This document shows positions 23,782 through 36,309 of a DNA stretch of 64,000 nucleotides, one piece after another. A program made the translations under genes and the position numbers. Below the pieces are notes generated by a model that made no database searches, was not told the DNA's origin, and saw nothing but the letters and a program-made list of their open reading frames with translations. Position 1 is the first letter of the stretch; each line of letters begins with the position of its first letter. The stretch comes from Primula veris (lineage: Eukaryota > Streptophyta > Magnoliopsida > Ericales > Primulaceae). Location of the stretch: contig OY821742.1 of assembly GCA_963682055.1 (NCBI GenBank), positions 7,277,816 to 7,341,815 of the forward strand, in the 5' to 3' direction.

Positions 23782-24134
23782 TCTCTATGTATCATACTAT
23801 TAATATAAGTCAATCCAAGTATTTTGAGACTGTCTAATTTTGCTCAAATTTTTCAAAAATACATTCACTCTAATATTGTAATTACTCTCATCACTCAATT
23901 CAAATACATAAATAACTTAAAAAATGTTATTTTTCACACATTTATGTTCCAAACAAAATCGTTGTGTATTTTTTATAAGAGTAAAACATTATGTTACTCT
24001 TTATATACGATTGTTAATTAATTATATTTAATTATTTGATATTTAAATTTTAAAAAAAATATTAAGTTTATTTTTCGTGATCATATCTATGCCACTACGT
24101 ATCGCACACGCAACGCGTGGGCAACGATTACTAG
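23782..24134 (+). mobile_element. Helitron-like non-autonomous element (tentative)
   Basis: It starts TCTCTATGTATCATACTATT after a T and ends with a small hairpin (CACGC/GCGTG, 24107-24119) followed 11 bases later by CTAG and then T. That is the Helitron layout: TC start, 3' hairpin, CTRR end, no target duplication. The same family occurs reversed at 4142-4439. The 353 bp are AT-rich and non-coding. Confidence 0.45.
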
Positions 24135-25943
24135 TAGTAGTATATATGAGGTGAAGATTAATAATTTCGTCTATAAATTTATAAAGTGAGACAACATATC
24201 CGATTTACAGAATTCGCTGTTTTCTCTAGACTTCTTCGTTGCGTTGGTTTGTGACTCTTGTTTCTTGGATGTCTGAACCTTCGTTTTTATCTGAGTTTTG
24301 AGACATGACCAAAATAACAATGGTAAATATTTGAAGTTGGGCACGTCACTACTTACGGGCTCAAATCCTATAAAAAAAAGTGTACTATTAGAGAAAACAT
24401 TCACTATCCGCTTTACAATGGATATTGTAGGTTATATGTAATGTAGGTCGCAATCAAGGTCGGCAGATCCGGAATCTGAACTGGATACGGATACGAATAA
24501 AGAACAAAACGATAACGGAGTACTAATTTAGACTATCGGCGCTAGTTTGGATCCGTATATGTAAACATTTTGAATATCTGCAGTATGCTTTATTTACACA
24601 ACATCATTAACGTCTTAACTAAAGAATAACAAGTAAGCTTGCAATCAAAACTACCCTTCTTTAAGGCTTGCTGGAAATCGCCATACACGACCATCCTGAC
24701 CGACTTATTTTGGGATCGGATTGGTTGTAAAATATGATACTTATTTCAAAAACATAAAATAAAATAATATACCAATCGGGATCAGATTGATGGCTTCAGG
24801 GTCGGGTGATTATAGCATGCCTAATGGCGAGGTTCCGTGCGAAGACTCGCAAGGACCAACCACAACGAATTGAGATTTTGCATGGCTCCGCCCCCCCTCT
24901 ACTCTGCAGCGGTTGAGAACGAGACGAGACAGTCTGTCTCTTGTAGAATCACTTGAACTTTCCTACTCCTAATAAATAAAATCAAGCTTTTATAATTCAT
25001 AAAAAAAAAAAGTTGAAAGAAGCTCAAAACAAATGACAGAAAAAATTGCTCTAGAAAGCTACAATGCAGTGTTTGAAAACACCTCGACCTTTTTTTACTT
25101 ACAACTGAATTTGTAACTTGTTTTCACTAATAATTCCTTTTTAGTTATTTATTTAGTATATATATATATATATATTTGACTTTTAATATACAAACAAATG
25201 ATGTTATTAGGAAAATTCTATTTCCGGCAATTTTTTATGGTGAAAAACTTAAAAAAAATAATCATGGATTCTATACGCTTTTGAGTTTTTTCTTCTCCCT
25301 TTTTTTTTTTTGCTTTTGTGACGCAAAACAAGCTTTCTGAAAACCAAAAATCTAACAAATCAAATTCCCATAGCTTTTCTTAAAGCAAAAATCTAAAAAG
25401 CTAGTCAAAAAGACATCGTCTGTATCTCGTGGGTTCAAATTTTATCACGTTCGAATTGTAGATTTTCGTCAAGTTTTTGATTTTTTCTATTCGTAATTTT
25501 TTTTTGATTTTTTTTGTAAATCAACATATTCTTTTATTTACAAAGTGTTTGTTCAAACAAACTGTAAAATATGATATTTTATATATTTTTTGGGTATTTA
25601 TTAATATTAATACCTTCTAAATTGTCAAACAAACAATTAAATATAAAAAAAAATTATAAATGTTAAAATTTACATATTTTTCTGAACAAATAAATTAGAA
25701 ATAAAATAGTAAATTGATTTAAAAAAAAAAAAACTACAAATACATATGAAAAAATCGAAAACAACCGACTAAAATATAACATTTCGAACCGATAAAATTT
25801 GAACCCCTACCTAAAATATATATATACATATATATATTATAAAAGTAGGGTTATCTAAATCGGCCCACAAGAGAGAGACAGTTATATATATAACTCCCGC
25901 CGACTCTCTCTCTTATGCGCCAATTTAGGTAACCCTACTTTTA

Positions 25944-25988
<45 letters not shown>

Positions 25989-26096
25989 TTTACATATGAA
26001 ATCTTAATTATTTCCATGTTTCTTTGAAATTATATACATTTGTGGGGTTTATACTTATAACAAGAATGCAGACGAGATAATTAGGAAATATATAAA
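24135..26096. other. AT-rich spacer between F2 and element B copy 2
   Basis: No gene is seen. It contains TA microsatellites (about 25158-25172 and 25947-25984), a short hairpin MITE (25838-25945), and from 26041 on a stretch (TTTATACTTATAACAAGAATGCAGAC) duplicated at 29416 upstream of F3. Confidence 0.55.
25838..25945. mobile_element. Small hairpin MITE of 108 bp
   Basis: The ends are inverted repeats of about 27 bp: TATAAAAGTAGGGTTATC and its near-complement GGTAACCCTACTTTTATA, enclosing GAGAGAGA and CTCTCTCT arms. Flanking TA-microsatellite sequence hides any target duplication, so the superfamily is not assigned. Confidence 0.6.
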
Positions 26097-26310
26097 TCAA
26101 AAATATATTATTAGCCATTCTGGAGGTTACTCTATTTGGCCTATGTTGGACTTTCATAGTATATGTAACTCTACCATCTATTATATAAGGAGAGTCAGGG
26201 TCTCTATCTCTCTGTACACTCATAAATAAACATTTTGTCTTGTTGTCTCTCTCTATATTCTCTCTTAATATCTATATACATATATATGTGAGCTAATATG
26301 TTACACAACA
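26097..26310 (+). repeat. LTR of element B copy 2
   Basis: It aligns along its length to the 223-bp LTR at 50223-50445 (TTGGCCTATGTTGGACTTTC, TATATAAGGAGAGTCAGGGT, TGTTGTCTCTCTC, GAGCTAATATGTTACACAACA) but is much more diverged than the two LTRs of element B are from each other. Its 5' boundary is approximate. Confidence 0.75.
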
Positions 26311-27539
26311 CGTTATCGACACTTTGCTCGCAGAAATAAAATATACGCTCGCGAATATTAGAAATTTTGGGTAAACGCACGTATATTGTGTGTGTATCTA
26401 TAAACCTTGAGGTTTATCCGGGTTTTATTGGATTCGTTTCGACCTTCTACAGCATACCAGGAGTACGGTATATTTTTTATATAGTTACACCTATCAAACA
26501 CATGTTTAAAAGAAAAAAAAAATGTAAAATTGCATGTGTACCTAATTTGCTACTGTATAAAAAAAAACCAAATAACATGAGTTATATATATAAAATATGG
26601 ATACGGTGATGCTATGGTAGTATACTGGTTTTTTTTAGATTATCATCTAAGAACGTACATATGATTACAAGTTTTCCTTTAACGAAAAAGAAAGAAAAAG
26701 AAATTCATGGTGTGAATTGTGATAGTATACGAACATGTCATGTGATAATTTATATATCTCATATTGTATGGCCCCTGTGTAGGTTAAGTTATATTTTTTT
26801 AGAACAACCTTGTAGTTCACACTATTATTGTTAAACTAGATCAGATTACTAACATGTTTTCAATCTGTGATTGCATGATGATTTGTTATGCCTATGAACA
26901 ACGTCACTAATTACATGTTCTAACATAAAATTCATAGCATAGCTTATGTATAATGTATGTATGCACGTTAGTAATTATATCTTCTAGTATATTGATGTTG
27001 AACCCAGTGTAATGCATGTTTATACTACCATAACTAGATATTTAGCATATTGAATTCGGGGGAATAGGCAATAAATATTGGTGTGTATTATTAAATCTGC
27101 TTGATTGTAGTGTATCGTGTATGTTACCATGAATATTAATTACACATATACCAATAGTATAATAAAAGATTGTGTTATATTTTGTTAGTGTAACGGGTAC
27201 AATTTAAATATTTAATTACAATCTATGTATTTATTTACAGCCATGTATACTTGTGTAAAATATGATAATTTGCGAAATCATATATTTTCACATTTAAGTT
27301 GAAAAAATTATGAACCTTCACCAACTAGGCTCACCTATTTGGATACGATGTCTAGGAAAGATATAGGCGGAAGTCGATATCCTAATGAGGTCGGGTTTTA
27401 AGTGGCATTCGTGTCCTCCACCCTCACCGTCTTTCCTGGTCGTTTTTCAAGTAGAGCTACCGAAAGGGGTTGACTAAATAATAATTTTCCCGAGTGTGCT
27501 TATATAGTGATGTATATTTCGCCGAATTGGTGTTTCAGT

Positions 27540-27802
27540 ATCGACCCGTCGTTCGATCAATGAGAACCGATTCACATAAGAAGTAAAACTAATGTTTTCG
27601 AACTTGTCGTTTCGAAAAAACGTTTGTGCTTGTACAAACCATAAACATATAAACCAGTCGTTTTATATGATAAATAATCCAGAACTCTCAACACATGTTG
27701 GATGCCATCTATGATGAGAAAAATCGTAAAACATACTTGTGAAATGACTGTTTAAACGTTTATTTTAATCCGTTACCACATGTTACTCACCCTGATGTGT
27801 GA
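27540..27802 (+). repeat. Four same-loop hairpins in element B copy 2
   Basis: Stem ATCGA/TCGAT around loop CCCGTCGT at 27540-27557; TTTTCGAA/TTCGAAAA around CTTGTCGT at 27595-27618; CATATAAA/TTTATATG around CCAGTCGT at 27646-27669; TCAC/GTGA around CCTGATGT at 27787-27802. The loops are alike while the stems are unrelated in sequence. The equivalents in element B are at 51483-51500, 51539-51560, 51590-51613 and 51731-51746. Confidence 0.8.
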
Positions 27803-28806
27803 AAATGTGATGCCCAAATTTTTTTTGGATGCCATCTTTGATGAGTAAAACACGAGTTTGTTGTTACCCTCATGATGAATGCTAAGGCGTTGATTTTATT
27901 CCGCCGCCACATTTGAGACGTGATGACGTCTATGGTGAACAAATGTCTGAAATTGACATATTGGAGCAATCTTTCACCGAAATACTAGCTTGAAAATTGT
28001 ATTCCATAAGCAGTATCATGAATTTATATTCACCATGTTCTTTTATCGCCCATCTGTTATTGGATAAGAAAATTACCCCGGTGAGTAGTTTTAATCCTAT
28101 TGGGTCAATGGCGAATTGTTTGCCTGATATTAATGCTCTTCGTGTATATTTTTTTTTCCACGAATCGAGAACCGAGACAAGTGTTATTTGTCTCGAACTG
28201 TCGCGATCCCGATGAATCGCCTAGCCAAGAGAGATTTTAGACAATCGTCAAAATAAAAAACTTGTGGCTCCAAGACAGTAATTGAAAAGAACAATATGAC
28301 CCGTTGTCACAAAGTAAGAGATAATGCTTAAGGAGGCAACTCTATGCTATAAAGACAAATGTCATGCACGGTTACTCCTTAAATAGTTCAAAACTATTAT
28401 AAATGTGAAAAAACCGATACTAATGTGGTTAAAGCTAACTGAAAGTAAATTATTGAGACCCCCGGTTTTGTGGCTCAAATGAGTTTGGGACATTTCTTTA
28501 TTGATTTTGATAAATCATTGAGCCATTTTTTCGCTCATCTGGATTTTTATTTTTTCATTTGGATTATTATTTTTCCACTTGGACCATACTTTTGGATTGT
28601 GGTTTGCCTGTTTATAAAATTTCTCGAAATAATTTAAAGTGTTTTGACCAAGTTTTTTTGATAAATGTGACCAAAGTTTAAATTATAAAATTTTAGGCAA
28701 TAGTTATAGGGAAGTTGGTTTTCTGAAAATAGTGGGTAGCCGATACCACATAATTTCACCAACTAATTGACTAAAAAGAGTGATTCTCGAAATGTCGTTC
28801 CAAAAC

Positions 28807-30284
28807 ATTATATTACATAATTTTCATTTTTTAACATTCTTTTTGGGTTTGATGTGAAATGAATTGTACATAAAATAAACTGAGTAGTCAGTTTATCTGT
28901 TTATGGAAATTGTTGATTTATGTACTAGTATAATTTTGTTCAGGGATTAATTGACTGTATTTGTGATTGAGTATTTGTTTGGTACTAACTTTTTTGGTCA
29001 AAAAGGTACTTAATAATGAGAAAAAAAAAATCTTACTTTTGAAGTGTGTTTGACACCACCTAACATTTTCTTACTTATAAGCTACCGGTACTTTTTTTCT
29101 TATTTGAACTTATAATTGACTCCTAACTATGCAAACAAATTTACGTTCAAAAAGCGAGAAAAGCATCAAATTCTTAGTTTTTATGCTTTTGAGTTTTTTT
29201 TTTTTCATTTTTTGACCCAAAAGCTTGGTTTCTTAAAGCTAAAGAAACTAGTAAAACCGAACATCCCTAGCTTTTAAAATCTTATTTTTACAATAGTACT
29301 AAAGTTTGGGTCTGGTTTTTAACATGGGGGTGACAAATTTGCGTTTTTTTTTTCCCGAGATATATGAAACCTTCATTATTATTAAAGTTTTCTTTGGAGT
29401 TAGGAGTCTTCTGGTGTTTATACTTATAAGAAGAATGCAGACAAATAAATAAAGAAAACACATAAATGAAACTTTAAATTACATAATTTTCATTCTTTAA
29501 CATTCTTTTTGGGTTTGATGTAAAGTGAATTGTGTATAAAAAAAATGAGTAGTCGGTTTATGGAAATTGTTAATTTATATGCTATTATATTTTGTTCTGG
29601 GAGTTATATTGACTGTTTTTGTGATGGATCGAGTGTTTGTTTGGTACTAACTTTTTTGGTCAAAAAGGTGCTTAATAATGAGAAAAAACGCTTACTTTTG
29701 AAGTGTGTTTGGCACCACCTAACATTTTCTTACTTATAAGTTGCCAGTATTTTTTTTTACTTATTTGAACTTATAAGTGACTTAATTCTAACTATGTAAA
29801 CAAATTTATGAGGAAAATTCTACTTTTTAAAATTTTACCTTGAGAAAGCTAGAAAAGCATCAAATTCTTAGCTTTTATGCTTTTGAGTTTTTTTAATTTT
29901 CTTGACCCAAAAGCTTGGTATTTAAAAAGCTAAAAAAACTAGTAAAACCAAACACCCCTAGCTTGGATAAAAGTCACATAATAACTTATTTTTACAACAG
30001 CACTAAAGTTCGAATTATGTGTTTGGATATATTTGAGGGTCAATCCAGGATAAAGATTTGTGGTGTTAAGTTGGATTTGTGTGTTAGGGATTTAGTTTAG
30101 AATAAGAGAAGACCAAACAGAACTGCAGGTTTCGATCAGTGTGACTTTAATACTGACCATTTTGGTTTTAAGTTATTTATACAGCCGCTTTTGGGTAGGT
30201 AAATTTATATTGTTATTCTACTGAAATCTCATTAAGTTGTATAATGTATTGTTAAGTCAGGCTTTCTTCTTGTTTTCAGTTAAA
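28807..30284 (+). other. F3 upstream flank, tandemly duplicated
   Basis: About 28810-29320 and 29476-29990 are direct repeats (CATTCTTTTTGGGTTTGATG, TTTGGTACTAACTTTTTTGG, CACCTAACATTTTCTTAC). Together with 26041-26096 the first unit reconstructs a complete copy of 29400-29990 into which element B copy 2 inserted. A TTTTCAG at 30273-30279 just before the ATG suggests a 5' UTR intron acceptor. No other gene is seen. Confidence 0.7.
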
Positions 30285-32041
30285 ATGCCACTGCCACTGT
30301 TGAAAAAGAACGTTCAAGTTAAAGAAGCGCAAGTGGACAGAATAAGCCATTTACCTGATGAAATTATCTGTCACATTTTATCTTTAATACCAGCAAGATA
30401 TGGCATCCGCACAAGCGTCCTGTCGAAAAGGTGGGAGCATCTTTGGATATTTGCCCCCAAGCTTGACTTTGAGTTCAGTAAGTACGACTATCCGAGCCAT
30501 CTGGACGAAAACAATAATTGTGAGACGGGTTTTTTGGAGCTATGCATGGATAGTTTCACTAACTCTCTTAATAACCTTTTGCTTTGTCGAGGTAATTTGT
30601 GTATTGAAAGCTTGAGGCTATCTCATGTATGGCGATATAGGCAGACTGATCGTATACCAGCTAATGCATTGCTATGTCGTGCTCTTACTTGCAATATTCG
30701 TGAATTGGATCTTAAAACAACAAAGTATAATGAGGTAGAATTGCCTCAGATGTTATTCACTTGCAAGACCTTAGTGGTTCTAAAGCTTAAGAGCGAATTT
30801 GTCATTGATGTTCTTGATAATGTTTCCTTGCCAAACCTTAAAACCCTTGTTTTAATGCATGTTATTTGTTTGGTCGAAGAGTCGATTCCCAAGCTGCTAT
30901 TGGGATGTCCCGTCCTCGAAGAATTACAGCTCCGGAGAGGAAAACGTGGATATAGTAAAGTGTTAGTGTATGATGTTTCTCATCCAACAATGAAAAGATT
31001 GATATTGCAAGTTGGTGATATGGGCAACGATGCCGATGATTTAACCCGTAAGATTATAATGAGTTCCCCAAATCTTGAGTTCATCAACTTAGAATGCTCT
31101 TGGCCGGGTGATTTCGTGGTATGTTCTTTGCCTTCGGTTGTTGAAGCGTACATAAACATTGATAAATACAATTTATATGGCGAGGAAGGAGAAATAGAAC
31201 ACGGAAAGAAGTTACTTGCTTTTCTAACAAGTATCGCACATGTTAAGCGGCTATTTATAACCCAGGTGGATTTCATTGTAAGTAACAATCTCCAATAGTT
31301 TTCAAAACATTATTCAAAATCTCCTTCTTTTCCTCCCTTGCCTTTTTCAACTAATGTTTACCTTATGGATGCAGCCTTTACTCCATGCTATTGCACCCGA
31401 CCTGCCAAAATTCTGCCATTTGGTCAATCTGGAGATATCGGTGGTATCTCATAATTTTCCAATATTATTGATGAGTTTTCTGGAAAGTTCTCCTAAACTT
31501 GAAGTTCTTTCATTGCCTTGGGTAAGTTGGTATATTGCTTATAGGACAGTTTACTCCCACATACGATGTGACTTATTACTCCTCTGTATCAAACCATTTT
31601 CTATTTAATAGAAGTATTTTCCAATGTGCGTAATCGTTTTCTTTCTTTGAACTTCTTTGGAATTTAAGGCAGAATATGTAACTTGAACACGCTACAATGC
31701 CTTTTTCGTTGTCTTAATCTGTCTTACACTAACAGGGGTTTCTTTTGGATTGTTTTTTGGTTGGAGTGGAGTCCGGCTGGCATAAACCTCAGCATGTACC
31801 TGAATCTTTACTCCATAGCATAAAGAGCATCCATATAAATTCATTTTGGGGTTACGAAGATGCGCTCAATATAGTGAAGTACTTTCTGGAAAATGCAATG
31901 AAATTGGAAAAGATGACAGTTCTTTGCAACCACTCACCAACTAGTGTAAGATTCATTGAGATTCAGAGAGAGCTAAAAACCCAACCACGGGGATCCTTAA
32001 ATTGTCAGCTCGATATTTATAGTGAATTTTCAAAAATGTAA
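30285..32041 (+). CDS. F3: F-box/LRR/FBD protein, intact
   Basis: Exons 30285-31277, 31375-31521 and 31736-32041, all phase 0, give 481 residues. The start is the first ATG after the presumed acceptor and is shared with F1 (MSILPLKK/MPLPLLKK). The F-box is at residues 20-62 (ISHLPDEIICHILSLIPARYGIRTSVLSKRWEHLW region), LRR-type repeats include LPNLKTLVLMHVICL and LLLGCPVLEELQLRRG, exon 2 gives FLESSPKLEVLSLPW, and the FBD exon reads GWHKPQHVPESLLHSIK ... LNIVKYFLENAMKLEKMTVL. Predicted role: substrate receptor of an SCF ubiquitin ligase, target unknown. It is the intact partner of pseudogene F1. Confidence 0.9.
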
Positions 32042-32864
32042 GTCGAGTGTCTTGTTCATCCCGAGGTACTTTAATGGTCTAGTTGAAGTGCGTGAATGCA
32101 CCACTTTTTTTTTCTTTTTTTTCTTTTTATAAGGTCGCAACCCTTCTCTGGATGGGAAAGTTCATCTGTATTGTGAAGTTGTGTACTTGTGTTGCATTCA
32201 AATCATGTTAATGCCCCTTTGGCGTTTTTACAGTTTCATGATCTTGCAAATTTATCCTTTTAAACGTTGTATATTGATTGTCTAAATTTAGCAAGTTATT
32301 TCCTTACTATTTCATACAAGGGTAAATTTTGAATTTGTAACTTATCTACAAATTAATTAAGGATTAGTCTATGAAATTGAAACTAATCCTTAAATAATTT
32401 AGTTTTGGTAGACCAATCCTTAATTTTTCCTTCATACAATCAGTTTGAACTACATACACGGCTACACAGTCGCTTACTATTTAGTACACACTAGTCACTA
32501 CTTACCTAATTAAGTGATTTACATTTTGGCACTTCCCAAAACAACTGCCAGTCTCATTTAGTGTTCTAAAAGGTGCACCTATGCGGAACCTAGACGGGAT
32601 TAGTGATTAGACGGTGATTAAGCGGAATTAGCTAGCATCAGGCGCTAGGCGAGCTATTTCCGCCTGTAATCTGTTTTGCGCATTTCAGAACATTGCTCTT
32701 ATTTTTTTGAGTTGTTTTTTTTTTTGGTTATCTTTTGAAAAAACTCTTTTTAACAATTATAAGAATCAAATTTATACTTACAGTTTCTTAGTTAAGTAAT
32801 ATTTTTGTTGATAAATTTGTTTATTTTTTATTGAATTTTGGATGAAATTGTTTTATTAGACATC
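32042..32864. other. F3 3' flank
   Basis: No gene is seen. Parts match the F1 3' flank. A compact palindrome (AATTAAGGATTAGTCTA against TAGACCAATCCTTAATT, 32355-32425, with one mismatch) contains a third, internal arm CTAATCCTT, so two alternative hairpins are possible. Confidence 0.5.
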
Positions 32865-33069
32865 CACTACAATAAAAAAAATCTATGTAGCAACAGTTCA
32901 GTTACAATTTGTCAGATACTATACGATTTGTTGTTGAAATTTAGCAACAATATAGCAACAAAAATTGTTGCCAAGTATTGATAAATGTTGATATATTGTT
33001 GCTGAATTTTCAGCAACAAGCCGTATAGTAACAGACGGGTTGTTGTTATCCAGTTATTTTATTGTAGTG
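32865..33069. mobile_element. CACTA-type MITE, family 2 copy 2
   Basis: Ends CACTACAATAAAAA and TTTTATTGTAGTG, with 3-bp duplication ATC (32862-32864 and 33070-33072). The interior matches 16852-17055 (ACTATACGATTTGTTG, CAACAAGCCGTATAGTAACAG). 205 bp, non-coding. Confidence 0.85.
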
Positions 33070-33397
33070 ATCATAGTTTTCAATACAAATACTTCTCAAC
33101 ACGTATGTACACAACATTATAAACTTCTATTTATATTTATACAGCATTTTAAACCTGGTACTTACACAAACGTCGCAATTATTAATTATAGAAAATAAAA
33201 GAAAAACATTTCCACTATTTACTGAACTTTTGTAGCTTTTTTTTCTACCCAGAAGCTAAAAAAACTGAGGACAAAAAATGTTGCCAAACACGTATTGTAT
33301 GTAAATGTGTATTTGTGTTTCAAAGCTGTTGGCTGAACTTTTTTTTAACTTGGAATTGCATGTGTTTCGAATTCTGGAACTTTGGTTTAGTATCGAC

Positions 33398-33603
33398 TTT
33401 GGGAACAAATAATCTGGCCAGATTTAAAAAAAAACGCTTTTTCAAAAATCCAAAGAAAATCCTGAATTTTTATGTCTGGACAATTTAGTTCTTTTAGCTT
33501 AAAAACCTTATTTTTAAAAAGATTAATAATCTGTCTGTCCAAACATCCAAAGATTTTTAAAACTTGAAAATGTAAAAACCAATCCAGAAAATCTGTTCCC
33601 AAA
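33398..33603. mobile_element. Probable MITE with TTTGGGAACA termini
   Basis: Left TTTGGGAACAAATAATCTGG and right CCAGAAAATCTGTTCCCAAA are inverted repeats over about 20 bp with a few mismatches. A target duplication could not be recognised, so the superfamily is open. 206 bp, non-coding. Confidence 0.5.
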
Positions 33604-33909
33604 CAAAGGCTATATAGTGTTTGAAATTAGTAAAGAGTATTTTGTTGATCTGCTTCTACAAGTGCTTTTATGATTTACTTTGAAATAAATTGAAAGGGTA
33701 GAAATCTGACGGAACCAGTATGGTGCTAGAGGGATCCATATGAGATATTAAGTTAATTACAAAATTAGCATTTCATTTAAATAGAAATTTTGTATTATGC
33801 ATATACAAAATTCTCTCTATATATAAGTGATGAAATTAACACTAACAAAGCTCAAACCCACTTTATTTTACGATAACTAATCATACATGTTATTCTCAAT
33901 ACAAGATAA

Positions 33910-34091
33910 CACTATAAAATAATGTTTGATTTAGTGAGAGTTAAAAGATATCACAAGCTTGTCACTAATTTAAAAAATTGTCACAAATTGACTAAACTGT
34001 CACAAAACCGTCACAAAAACCGTCGCTAATAAGATCGTAACAAAAAATACCGTCACTAATTCCGTCACTATTTGGATATTTTTTTGTAGTG
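33910..34091. mobile_element. CACTA-type MITE, family 1 copy 2
   Basis: Starts CACTATAAAATAATG, ends TTTTTTTGTAGTG; the interior matches 3319-3511. The flanking triplets are TAA and TAG, so the 3-bp duplication has one change. Confidence 0.75.
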
Positions 34092-35696
34092 TAGGTTGGA
34101 GCACAACTATTCTTTTTCTCTTTCTTAGTCTTTTTTTTATCCTAACTAATTAACTAGTTCGTAAAATTAATAATCTAATGTAATTTATTAATTCTATCAT
34201 TGTTTGCTTAACAATTGTTAATTATTTAAAAAAGTTAGGATAATTTTTAATAGATTTTTATTAGAAAAACCTAGGTAATGTATAAATTTGGAAAAAATTT
34301 AGTTAGTTTTTTATTAAGATAAATTCTTAATGGAACATTTATAAATCAGTTGTGACTTTTAAATTAGTTAGTTATTTAGTAGTTTGTTTACAGAATGTAT
34401 AGCTTGTTATTTACACGTATTAATTAAGTTGGGTAAATTTACTGTTTGACTTATTTTAGTTTATTTAGAATAAAATTGTTGTATCATTTTGTAACTTATT
34501 TAACTAGTTAACTTTATCGGGTTTTTTTTCTTGTTTATATGATTTAGTCGTTTATATTGAAAATGATATAGTTAACTTATTATGCATCGCTTTCAAGATA
34601 TGTGTGACCGTATGAGTTGATTGTAAATTAAGTAACAATATTTGATCTTTTGCAGTTTCGTTTTTCTTTATTTTATTTTGTCAATATTTCGACCCCTCTG
34701 TTTTGAAGTTCTGCCTGAGTAGAATCATAGAAATTTATTAATTTGTTAAAAAGATCAAAATCTGATTTTCCATTTAACCTGTGTTACTTTGTTTTTTAAA
34801 TTTCTTGAATGTTTTTCACTACAAAATGATGATAACTTTTGATACTTTATTGATTTGCCAAGCGGAGTTGGCCATAGATTTATTCTCTAATATCATTTCA
34901 ATAGCCACTGCCTTTTTCTCTAATGAGTCAATATGGCCCGAGTTATGGTCATTTATGTTGTACGATTCTCATTAATATCACTCTCTTCATTTCAAAAAAA
35001 AAAAAAAAAAAACCACTACCTTCAACAACAAATTAGCTTCTGTTTGCTAATTGAAGTATTGAACTTTGAAATTGCCAGCCTATATATACGGTTTTCGGTC
35101 ATTATTCCTTTTGGACCACCGTTTTCTAACTAAAAAAATCACTCGATAAGTACGTATTTCCATGTGATATCGACATTGATGCCTGCTATTCCTTAGAGCA
35201 TTTGGCATTTTCTTGTAGTGGGAGGGAACTTGGTCCTTACTTTCGTTTTCTCAAATTCGCAAAACATAGCATATGCATCAACGGTTCATATTTGACTTTA
35301 CCCGTAAGATCCCCTGGTGTGCGTATCCTAATGTCTCACAAGCTCGTCGTAGAGTGATTAGTTCTTTTTTCTTTCCAATGTCACATGTCGTAAGTTCGTC
35401 ATTGTTTAAATTCTAATCAGAAAAATGATTACTGCAACGAAGAGAGATATTTTGACGGAGAAACACAAATTTTGCACTTATTTTTTATGTCTACAGTAAT
35501 ACAGTAATAATTAATATTTACACAACATTCAAAACGTCACAACTACACAACATTCTAAACGTAAAAAATAATCAACAATTACACAATTTTCTAAACGCCA
35601 TAACCGTCCTAAGTTACTTGCTCATTACAGAAAAAAAAAACATTTCCACTATATATTTAGCCCTCCTCGTAGACTATTCTTCACTTCACAATTTTT
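34092..35696 (+). other. Spacer and upstream flank of F4
   Basis: No gene is seen. From about 34740 the sequence parallels the F2 and F5 upstream flanks. It includes an A run (about 34995-35013). Confidence 0.5.
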
Positions 35697-36064
35697 GGGG
35701 TAAATTATAGTTTAGTGACATGAATTTTGGCCAATTTTAGGATAAGTGATCTAAATTTTTGTAATTTCAGTTTTGTGACATAAGTTTAACTTTATTAGCA
35801 ATTTAGTGACCTGCCATCGTATTTTTCGAAAAAAAAACATATTTCTTGCTAAAATGACTAAAATACTCTCAGATTTTACCTTTTTAGCTAACAGACGTGA
35901 GGGTACGTGATAGCACGTGTAACGTATTCCTTTAACTGAATTGACGCAAGGTCACTAAAATAATACAAAAGTTAAACTTAGGTCACAAAACCGAAATTAC
36001 AAAAACTTAGGTCACTTATCCTAAAATTGACCAAAATTCAGGTCACTAAATCATAATTTACCCC
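35697..36064. mobile_element. MITE with GGGGTAAATTAT termini in the F4 5' flank
   Basis: Inverted arms of about 100 bp: GGGGTAAATTATAGTTTAGT at the left and its complement ending AATTTACCCC at the right, with repeated TTAGTGAC/GTCACTAA words. It is flanked by AATTTTT (7 bp) or CAATTTTT (8 bp, if the terminal C is shared), which best fits hAT. It sits about 250 bp upstream of the F4 ATG and is absent from the F2 and F5 flanks. Confidence 0.75.
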
Positions 36065-36309
36065 AATTTTTATGATTTCCTCTCTTTTTAATTACCCTAG
36101 CTAACACTTGTATTTTGACTTTTGAGCGAGAAAAAAAAAGTAGTTTTGTCTTTTTGTTTTCCCCTTCCCGTAAAAGATGTACTAGTATCCTAAAACTTGT
36201 GAGTAATACCATGTTCTATGCTTATAAGTATTATTCAATAGAGGACCTTTTTCTTTAGATTTCTAATCTTACTTTTCTAAAAATTCTGTCCACTGAATCA
36301 GATTTTAGA

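Larger units (their letters stand above)
26097..28806 (+). mobile_element. Element B copy 2: 3'-truncated copia-type element
   Basis: A diverged LTR (about 26097-26310, ending GTTACACAACA) is followed by CGTTATCGACACTTTGCTCGC and an interior that matches element B: 27260-28060 with 51200-52002, and 28060-28805 with 56946-57715. Similarity stops at GTCGTTCCAAA (about 28805), so the 3' part and 3' LTR are absent. The interior has no long frame; a Gag nucleocapsid trace (around TGCTATAAAGACAAATGTCATGC) is degenerate. Flanking sequence continues uninterrupted in a duplicate at 29416-29500, which gives the pre-insertion state. It also preserves the empty site of element C at 28050-28064. Confidence 0.85.
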
